A DNA stretch of 37,493 nt from assembly GCF_014222285.1 (NCBI RefSeq), contig NZ_JACKZS010000060.1:1-37493 (forward strand). Reading direction: 5' to 3'. The translations under genes and the position numbers were made by a program. Source of the DNA: Nostoc sp. UCD121. Lineage in GTDB: Bacteria; Cyanobacteriota; Cyanobacteriia; Cyanobacteriales; Nostocaceae. Under the pieces are notes generated by a model, which had not been told where the DNA came from, made no database searches, and was given only the letters and a program-made list of their open reading frames with translations. This document shows, piece by piece, positions 8,461 to 14,717 of the stretch; position 1 is the stretch's first letter; each line of letters starts with the position of its first letter.

Positions 8461-9384
8461 ATGTCAGACTTAGAAAATTTTACACCTAAGCTCACAGCAG
8501 ATGGTTCTTTCACCTTTGTCTCTGAAGAGTTTGGTGAATCCTTTCACAGTCATTATGGAGCGAAGCAGGAGAGTTTTTTCAAGTTTGTGGAACCTACTCA
8601 ACTGGCTACAGTTGCTCAAAAACCAGTTTTGCGACTATTGGATATTTGTTATGGTCTAGGATACAACACAGCTGCTGCTTTACAGACAATTTGGGCAGTG
8701 AATCCCAGTTGTTTTGTTGAAGTAATCGGTTTAGAACTGAATCCGGCAGTGCCACAAGGTGCGATCGCTCATCACTTGTTCGACAATTGGAATTGTAACT
8801 ATATTGAAATCTTGTCCCAGCTAGCTTTTGAGTATCAAGTGCAAACAGATCGCCTGAAAGCAAAGCTACTAATTGGTGATGCTAGAACTACGATCGCGCT
8901 AGTACATCAGTCGGATTTCTCGGCAGATGCAATTTTCCTCGATCCCTTTTCACCACCACAGTGTCCCCAATTATGGACTGTTGAATTTATTAAACAACTC
9001 TCATTGTGTCTACATCAAGATGGTTTATTAGCCACCTATTCTTGTTCTGCTGCTGTACGCACAGCACTTTTGTCTGCTGGTTTAGCGATCGCTTCTACCC
9101 CACCGATGGGCAGGCGATCGCCTGGTACTGTGGCAGCCCATTTTGCAAGTGGTGAGTCTCAAAACCGCTCAATATTTACTCCCCTCTCGCAAGTTGAAAA
9201 AGAACATTTACTAACCCGTGCTGCTATTCCCTATCGCGATCCTGGATTGAGCGATTCAACCGAAGTCATAGTGATGCGGCGACAACAAGAGCAACAAGCC
9301 TCTTCACTCGAACCTACCTCACGTTGGCAAAAAAGGTGGCTATTGGGAACACAAGGCAGGGATTTTATGGGAAGTAATTTGTAG
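8461..9384 (+). CDS. MnmC-like (DUF752) SAM-dependent methyltransferase
   Basis: About 307 aa. I prefer the ATG at 8461 (MSDLENFTPKLTADGSFT) over the TTG at 8434, which would overlap the start of the divergent sulfurtransferase. The opening matches the family: PKLTADGSFTFVSEEFGESFHSHYGA, then the SAM-binding loop DICYGLGYNT (about 61-70), the acidic end of the next strand GLELNP, IGDAR and the catalytic region AIFLDPFSPPQCPQLW, followed by GLLATYSCSAAVR and a GRRSPGTVAA tail. In enterobacteria the MnmC methyltransferase half completes 5-methylaminomethyl-2-thiouridine at the tRNA wobble base. Here the oxidase half is absent, as in cyanobacteria generally. The sulfurtransferase next door is suggestive for tRNA thiolation, but that is inference. 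Confidence 0.85.
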   Translation: MSDLENFTPKLTADGSFTFVSEEFGESFHSHYGAKQESFFKFVEPTQLATVAQKPVLRLLDICYGLGYNTAAALQTIWAVNPSCFVEVIGLELNPAVPQGAIAHHLFDNWNCNYIEILSQLAFEYQVQTDRLKAKLLIGDARTTIALVHQSDFSADAIFLDPFSPPQCPQLWTVEFIKQLSLCLHQDGLLATYSCSAAVRTALLSAGLAIASTPPMGRRSPGTVAAHFASGESQNRSIFTPLSQVEKEHLLTRAAIPYRDPGLSDSTEVIVMRRQQEQQASSLEPTSRWQKRWLLGTQGRDFMGSNL

Positions 9385-10101
9385 TTGCGATATTTACGAT
9401 AGTTACGCCTACGCAATTACAAACTATTTCTTCAACCCTTAATTTTTCAAATATCTTCTAAGCTCGACTTTATCCAAAATTAATAATTCGGTTTTCTTTA
9501 TCCAACAAAAACTTTTGCTTTTTGGCAAATACTTTTTCTGTATCACACATTATCGATTAACTTAAAAAAGTAAAACGACAGTCTGACAGAGGTTTCAACG
9601 ATAGCGTTCGTGCAACTACTCCGCAGAAGTATCGCATTGCGAAAAAAATGGATAAAGTCGAGCTTAGAGCCAAATAAATTTAATTCATGATAGTATATAA
9701 TTTTACATTTTCCTCGGCAGTTTTTAGGTATTACAATAACTGGGTAAGTAAAAATATGTATATTTAATAATTACTATAAGACTTATAACTAAAAACCCTT
9801 AATTTTGATATAAAGGAACCAAATACAGTACCTTTTTGGGGCTATTTTTATTTAAAAAATATCCGTGAAAAGCCTGATTTAAGATTTGTGAAAATTTATC
9901 ATACTGGAATTAGAAGCAAAAAAATTGACAATAAGACATTCGTTGTTCATAAGATAAAATATACATGCTGCGAAAAAGTCAGATAGGCAGCTTGAAATAA
10001 TGCATAATCCCTATGAAAACTCTAGCTCAGATACATTCAGATATTAAATTTCTTTTTCAAATCTGACACTGTTAACTTGTGCAAAAACTTGGAGTGCCTT
10101 T
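9385..10101. other. 717-bp intergenic region with MITE-like element
   Basis: No coding frame is supported. It contains the inverted-repeat element described separately (9457-9668) and a sequence matching the NtcA consensus GTA-N8-TAC at 9693-9706, with a possible TACAAT box 25 bp further on. The remaining AT-rich stretch up to 10101 should contain the promoter and leader of the HD-GYP regulator. Confidence 0.6.
9457..9668. mobile_element. MITE-like element with perfect 20-bp terminal inverted repeats
   Basis: The left end at 9457-9476 and the right end at 9649-9668 are perfect inverted copies (core AGCTCGACTTTATCC). Both copies begin inside with a TA dinucleotide at the boundary (TA-AGCTCGAC and its complement), which would fit TA target duplication by an IS630/Tc1-type transposase. 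The 212-bp interior has no open frame. This makes a non-autonomous element likely; the parent transposon is not in the window. Confidence 0.7.
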
Positions 10102-11331
10102 GTGATTCAATGGAAATCCAACCATACAGGCTTTACAGAACAAATTGTTAGTGAGTCCAACCCCATTAGCACAGTAAAGAGTATTGGTTCAAATCATGTT
10201 GTAGGATCGCAGAATAATGTGGAGGCTTATTCTTTAAGCTTATCTCAGGAAGACCTGATGCTTGAAGATAGGCAAGCAGTATCTTCTTGGATAAAATCTG
10301 ATATTAATTGTGATAATGATTCATTGGTCTCTAGAACACTACAAACCAAAGGTTCTAAAGTGAATGGGTTTGATTTAGATCCGCCGAAGGTTTTAGTAGT
10401 TGACGATCATGCCGCTAGTCGGATGACTGCTGTTGCTCTCTTGGGGATGGAAGGATACGAAGTCATTGAGGCAGACAGAGGTTCTACTGTTGTAGGATTG
10501 GTAACTCAAAAACAACCAGATTTGATTTTGCTGGATGTGATGATGCCAGGAATGGATGGATTTGAAGTTTGCCAATTGCTGAAACAGGATGAGCAGACTA
10601 GGCTAATCCCAGTGATTTTTATTACAGCATTAAATGACAGGCGATCGCGCATTCGGGGAATTGAAGTTGGGGCAGATGATTTTCTCACCAAACCTTTTGA
10701 TCGTGTAGAGTTGGCGGCACGTGTGAAGTCCTTGGTACGGCAGAAGCGTCTAAACGAAGATTTAGACCATGCCGAACAAGTATTATTTTCCATTGCTATG
10801 TCGATTGAAAGCCGCGATCCTAATACAGGCAACCATTGTGAACGCCTGGTAAAACTAGGACAACTTTTTGGTGAATACCTCAACCTCTCACGCTACCAAA
10901 TTCGAGATTTGATGTGGGGTGGTTATCTCCACGATATCGGTAAGGTGGGTATTCCCGATGCCGTGCTACTGAAAAAAGACCAACTCACCCCCAAAGATTG
11001 GGAGGTAATGAAGCAGCACGTTTTGATTGGAGAAAAAATTTGCCAGCCACTACGCAGTATGCGGGGTGTAATTCCTATTATTCGTCATCACCACGAACGC
11101 TGGGATGGTTCAGGCTACCCTGATGCACTCAAGGGGGATGATATTCCCTATCTGGCACAAGTATTTCAATTAATTGATATTTATGATGCTTTAAGTAGTG
11201 AACGACCTTACAAAATAGCTTACACCACAGAAGAAGCACTTTTAGTGATGCTAGAAGAAGCTAATTCTGGTTGGCGTAATCCCAAACTAATGCAGCAATT
11301 TGCACAGTTTATTCGATGCTGTCAGGAATAG
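10102..11331 (+). CDS. Response regulator with HD-GYP output domain
   Basis: 409 aa. The GTG start is supported by GGAG at 10091-10094. Residues 1-93 are polar and of unknown role. A receiver domain occupies about 94-215: acidic pair D101/D102, phospho-acceptor D145 in LILLDVMMPGMDG, and K197 in FLTKPFD. The HD-GYP domain occupies about 225-409, with HDIGK (H277, D278), the long GYP helix HHERWDGSGYP and IDIYDALSSERPYK. All metal and GYP residues are present, so it should be an active cyclic-di-GMP phosphodiesterase (5'-pGpG/GMP products) switched by phosphorylation. The partner kinase is not adjacent. It precedes glmU in the same direction with a 153-bp gap, so the two are probably separate transcripts. 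The long N-terminal extension is unusual and could be an additional interaction region. Confidence 0.9.
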   Translation: MIQWKSNHTGFTEQIVSESNPISTVKSIGSNHVVGSQNNVEAYSLSLSQEDLMLEDRQAVSSWIKSDINCDNDSLVSRTLQTKGSKVNGFDLDPPKVLVVDDHAASRMTAVALLGMEGYEVIEADRGSTVVGLVTQKQPDLILLDVMMPGMDGFEVCQLLKQDEQTRLIPVIFITALNDRRSRIRGIEVGADDFLTKPFDRVELAARVKSLVRQKRLNEDLDHAEQVLFSIAMSIESRDPNTGNHCERLVKLGQLFGEYLNLSRYQIRDLMWGGYLHDIGKVGIPDAVLLKKDQLTPKDWEVMKQHVLIGEKICQPLRSMRGVIPIIRHHHERWDGSGYPDALKGDDIPYLAQVFQLIDIYDALSSERPYKIAYTTEEALLVMLEEANSGWRNPKLMQQFAQFIRCCQE

Positions 11332-11484
11332 GGGTATTTGTAGCTACCCTAATGAGCAAAAATTGGTATAATCCTGACTCATTGTATATTTCAGTCTTCT
11401 ATGATTAGCTTGGTATGATTTGAGCATATATCTTAAAGTACCAACAGCATTAATCATAATTTCACTGATAGCTGATAGCTAATT

Positions 11485-12864
11485 ATGGTAGTTGTAGCAA
11501 TTCTAGCGGCGGGACGCGGCACACGGATGAAATCACGTTTACCCAAGGTTTTACATTCTTTGGGTGGGCGATCGCTAGTCGAGAGAGTTATCGAAAGTGT
11601 AGAACCACTTTCGCCCTCACGACGAATCGTAATTGTCGGGTATCAGTCCGAAGAAGTGCAAACCGCCATGCATTCAATTCCCAACTTGGAGTTTGTCGAA
11701 CAGACTGTACAACTGGGAACCGGTCATGCCATCCAGCAATTACTTCCACACTTGGAAGATTACACAGGGGATTTGCTGATACTTAACGGCGATTTACCGT
11801 TGATACGCAGCGAAACTCTCCAGCAGATGTTACAAACTCACGCTCAAAATCAGAATGCTGCCACCATTCTTACCTCGCACCTACCAGACCCCACGGGCTA
11901 CGGGCGAGTTTTTTGTAACGATGAAAATATTGTGCAGCTTATGGTCGAACACAAAGATTGTACTGCTGCTCAAAGACAAAATCAGCGGATTAACGCTGGA
12001 GTTTACTGCTTCCGTTGGCCAGATTTGGCAAAGGTGCTTCCCAACCTCCAGGCAAACAATGCCCAAAAAGAATACTATCTCACTGATGCCGTCACTCAGG
12101 TGGGACAAGTGATGGCGGTGAATGTGGAAGATAACCAAGAAATTCTCGGCATCAACGATCGCCTGCAATTGGCAACAGCCTACGAGATTTTGCAAAAGCG
12201 AGTCAAGGAAAAATGGATGCTAGCAGGTGTCACCCTCATCGACCCCGCAAGCATTACCATTGATGAAACTGTGGAATTACAGCCAGATGTAATTATTGAA
12301 CCCCAAACTCACCTGCGGGGAAATACGGTAATTAAAACAGGAAGTCACATTGGGCCGGGAAGTTTAATTGAAAATAGTCAGTTGGCTGAAAATGTCACGG
12401 TGCAGTATTCAGTAGTAATAGATAGCACTGTGCAGGCAGGAAGCCGAATTGGCCCTTATACTCATTTGCGCGGTCACGTACAAGTCGGTGCTGGTTGCCG
12501 TGTGGGGAATTTTGTGGAATTAAAAAATACCCAATTAGGCGATCGCACGAATGCAGCACATTTGTCATATATAGGTGATACCGTCGTCGGCAATCAGGTG
12601 AATATTGGTGCCGGTACAATTACTGCCAATTATGACGGCGTGAAGAAACACCGTACAAAAATAGGCGATCGCACGAAAACTGGAGCCAATAGCGTTTTAG
12701 TTGCTCCAATCACCTTGGGAGATGATGTTTACATTGCAGCTGGTTCTACCGTTACAGAAGATGTGCCTAATGATTCTCTGGTGATTGCCCGTAGTCGTCA
12801 GGTAGTAAAACCAGCTTGGCAAAGGAAAAGTGTTGAAAATGAAACCAAAGATCAACATAAATAA
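11485..12864 (+). CDS. glmU: Bifunctional GlmU (GlcN-1-P acetyltransferase / GlcNAc-1-P uridyltransferase)
   Basis: 459 aa, the normal length (E. coli 456). It makes UDP-GlcNAc for peptidoglycan and lipopolysaccharide in two steps. The N-terminal uridyltransferase half has LAAGRGTRMKSRLPKVLH (residues 7-24), GTGHAIQQ, LNGDLPLI and NAGVYCF. The C-terminal half is a left-handed beta helix of hexapeptide repeats (VTLIDPASITIDE, VIEPQTHLRGNTVI, IGPYTHLRGHVQVG, VGNFVELKNT, HLSYIGDTVVG) carrying the acetyltransferase residues in GAGTITANYDGVKKHRTKIG. The ATG start is preceded by a short TGATAGC repeat and has no strong Shine-Dalgarno sequence. It is flanked by an HD-GYP regulator and a DUF29 gene and appears transcribed alone. 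Confidence 0.97.
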   Translation: MVVVAILAAGRGTRMKSRLPKVLHSLGGRSLVERVIESVEPLSPSRRIVIVGYQSEEVQTAMHSIPNLEFVEQTVQLGTGHAIQQLLPHLEDYTGDLLILNGDLPLIRSETLQQMLQTHAQNQNAATILTSHLPDPTGYGRVFCNDENIVQLMVEHKDCTAAQRQNQRINAGVYCFRWPDLAKVLPNLQANNAQKEYYLTDAVTQVGQVMAVNVEDNQEILGINDRLQLATAYEILQKRVKEKWMLAGVTLIDPASITIDETVELQPDVIIEPQTHLRGNTVIKTGSHIGPGSLIENSQLAENVTVQYSVVIDSTVQAGSRIGPYTHLRGHVQVGAGCRVGNFVELKNTQLGDRTNAAHLSYIGDTVVGNQVNIGAGTITANYDGVKKHRTKIGDRTKTGANSVLVAPITLGDDVYIAAGSTVTEDVPNDSLVIARSRQVVKPAWQRKSVENETKDQHK

Positions 12865-12929
12865 TTCATTGATATTAATCGCGGTTGATCTATGGTTTGA
12901 GAGCATAAACCAGGATTTTTGCAAGATGT

Positions 12930-12947
12930 CTAATCTAGCTAGATTAG
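12930..12947. promoter_or_regulatory. Perfect 18-bp palindrome upstream of the DUF29 gene
   Basis: CTAATCTAGCTAGATTAG is its own reverse complement over all 18 bases and lies 28 bp before the ATG at 12976. The position fits an operator overlapping a promoter for a dimeric regulator, or a hairpin in the mRNA leader. No U-run follows, so termination of glmU is less likely. Confidence 0.5.
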
Positions 12948-12975
12948 TAGTGAAGCCAAAATCTCAAAAAATAAC

Positions 12976-13398
12976 ATGGAAGAACTGCTAGAACTTAGGC
13001 AATTTCTAGAACAAGGCAAAATCCATGAGGCGTTGCTATTGGTGGATGAGTTAGAAGAGATGAGCCTCGGTGACAAAATCAATAAAATTGATAGTTATGG
13101 AGTAATTCTGCTCATCCATTTAATTAAACAAAAGGCTGAAAAACGTTCTACTCGCTCTTGGGATGTTTCGATAGAAAATACAGTGCGGGAAATCAACAAA
13201 ATAAACAAGCGCCGCAAATCCGGTGGTTATTACTTGAATCAAGCAGAATTAATCGATATTCTGCAACAAGGATATCAAGTGGCACTGAAAAGAGCGGCGC
13301 TAGAAGCTTTTGAAGGACGTTATGAAGCCCAAGAATTGGCTGCAATGGTTGACCAGGAAGAAATCTTAACTCAGGCGCTAGAATTTATTCAACAATAA
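12976..13398 (+). CDS. DUF29 family protein
   Basis: 140-aa helical protein with the features of DUF29, a family strongly expanded in cyanobacteria: an acidic helix EALLLVDELEEMSLGDKINKIDSY, then VILLIHLIKQKAEKRSTRSWDVSI with the conserved HL and W, and a C-terminal helix VALKRAALEAFEGRYEAQEL. It is shorter and more diverged at the N-terminus than most DUF29 members, which begin with YxxDFxxW. No enzyme activity is known for the family; some members sit by toxin-antitoxin or mobile loci, but nothing of the kind is adjacent here. Its stop codon overlaps the end of the convergent isoaspartyl peptidase gene by 10 bp. An 18-bp palindrome lies just upstream. Confidence 0.8.
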   Translation: MEELLELRQFLEQGKIHEALLLVDELEEMSLGDKINKIDSYGVILLIHLIKQKAEKRSTRSWDVSIENTVREINKINKRRKSGGYYLNQAELIDILQQGYQVALKRAALEAFEGRYEAQELAAMVDQEEILTQALEFIQQ

Positions 13399-14342
13399 CC
13401 AATCAATTCACTATCATTCCATTCCAAAGTGTCACCAATTTTTTCGCCATCGTGGTAGGCAGCGAGTAAGATTTCGCTAGTTTTACCCCAAGCGATCGCT
13501 CCATTGCCATCTAAAGCGATCGCTCCCAAATCCCGTTTATTCTGGTGTGCTTCTCCAAAGGAACGCTGCATAGCTTCCTTCAGGGACATCCCATCAGTGA
13601 CACGTACTACAATCCGGGGAGCTAAACACTCATCGATGATATCTTCCCCAATGCCAGTACAGCTAACACCAGCATTATTAGTAGCATAATTACCTGCTGG
13701 CATCGCAGAATCACTTACTCTTCCAATCCGCTCAAATCCCTTACCACCAGTAGAAGTGCCAGCAGCTAGCTTACCAGAGACATCTAAAGCTACTACGCCG
13801 ATGGTTCCGCGTCCAGCATTGCTGGTTTCTAGCAGTTCGGGTTCTGCTACCACGCCAGCCATTGTGCTTTTAAAATTATCCTGGCGCTCTTGCATCCACT
13901 CTTGTAATCGCAAATCAGTTAAAGCGTTATAGCTGGGAAGTTGCATTTCTCGCGCCAACTCAGCCGATCCGAAATCTGATAGCACTCGGTCTGGCGAGTT
14001 TTGTAAAAATTGTGCTAACTCAATGGGATTTTTCACCCGCGAAATATTAATTACACCACTAAACCGCCCTAATGCCCCATCCATTAGGGAAGCACTCATA
14101 CGGATTTGACCATCAGATTGTAGTACTGAACCAGTACCAGCATTAAAGCGGGGGTTATCTTCGAGCATTTGGCAACCCTGCACCACCGCCTCAGAAGCAG
14201 TTGCTCCTGACAATAGCAGAGAATAGACTTCCTCTATTACTGTATGGAGCGATCGGCGCACGGCCTCTAATCCGCCTTTACCGTGGAGAGAACTACCAGC
14301 TCCCCCATGAATAATTAATTTAGGTTGCACCTGTAACTCCAT
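13389..14342 (-). CDS. Isoaspartyl peptidase / L-asparaginase (plant type)
   Basis: Ntn-hydrolase of 317 aa that cleaves itself into two chains. The N-terminus LIIHGGAGSS is the family start; NPRFNAGTGSVLQ and LMDGALGRFSGV follow. The autoproteolytic site is in NAGRGTIGVVALD, with T180 becoming the N-terminal nucleophile, then LAAGTSTGGKGFERIGRVSDSAMPAGNYA supplies the substrate arginine and aspartate. The large and small chains would be about 179 and 138 aa. It hydrolyses beta-aspartyl dipeptides, in cyanobacteria including those released from cyanophycin (beta-Asp-Arg), and to a lesser degree asparagine. Its start codon overlaps the stop codon of the DUF2256 gene (TAATG), indicating translational coupling. 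No cyanophycinase or cyanophycin synthetase is nearby. Confidence 0.93.
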   Translation of the reverse strand: MELQVQPKLIIHGGAGSSLHGKGGLEAVRRSLHTVIEEVYSLLLSGATASEAVVQGCQMLEDNPRFNAGTGSVLQSDGQIRMSASLMDGALGRFSGVINISRVKNPIELAQFLQNSPDRVLSDFGSAELAREMQLPSYNALTDLRLQEWMQERQDNFKSTMAGVVAEPELLETSNAGRGTIGVVALDVSGKLAAGTSTGGKGFERIGRVSDSAMPAGNYATNNAGVSCTGIGEDIIDECLAPRIVVRVTDGMSLKEAMQRSFGEAHQNKRDLGAIALDGNGAIAWGKTSEILLAAYHDGEKIGDTLEWNDSELIGYC

Positions 14343-14536
14343 TAATCCCCTGCGCTATTTGCGTCTGTGTTGCGATTAGTTTCATTTTGAGCTTCAGAAC
14401 GGCGACGACGACAACGTTCTGAGCAGTATTTCACATCGTCCCAGCAATCTTGCCACTTTTTACGCCATGTAAAAGGACGTTGACATACCGGACAAATTTT
14501 TGTAGGTAGGTCAGATTTAGAACGAACACGCCCCAT
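14342..14536 (-). CDS. DUF2256 zinc-binding protein
   Basis: 64-aa protein with a nearly invariant DUF2256 core, KICPVCQRPFTWRKKWQDCWDDVKYCSERCRRRR in pattern: one CPVC pair followed by a YCSERC pair, giving a four-cysteine zinc knuckle of FCS/MYM-like type, then an arginine cluster. The tail is polar. No biochemical role is established; the basic patch suggests nucleic-acid contact, which is inference. It is the first gene of a two-gene operon with the isoaspartyl peptidase, joined by a one-base stop/start overlap. The same family often neighbours cryptochrome/photolyase genes in other genomes, but no such gene is present here. Confidence 0.9.
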   Translation of the reverse strand: MGRVRSKSDLPTKICPVCQRPFTWRKKWQDCWDDVKYCSERCRRRRSEAQNETNRNTDANSAGD

Positions 14537-14717
14537 ATAAATACTGTCTATATGAGAATTGGATTTCTGAGAGAGATGGAAGATAATTATAACCAGTTTG
14601 CTATGAAGGGAGAATACTTTCGGAGAACAAATGTGTTGTCAATCTATCGCAAGACATAGTTTTTGGGTATATACTATTATAGGTAATTTACTTTGGCTCC
14701 CAAGTTAGTTTTTTAAG

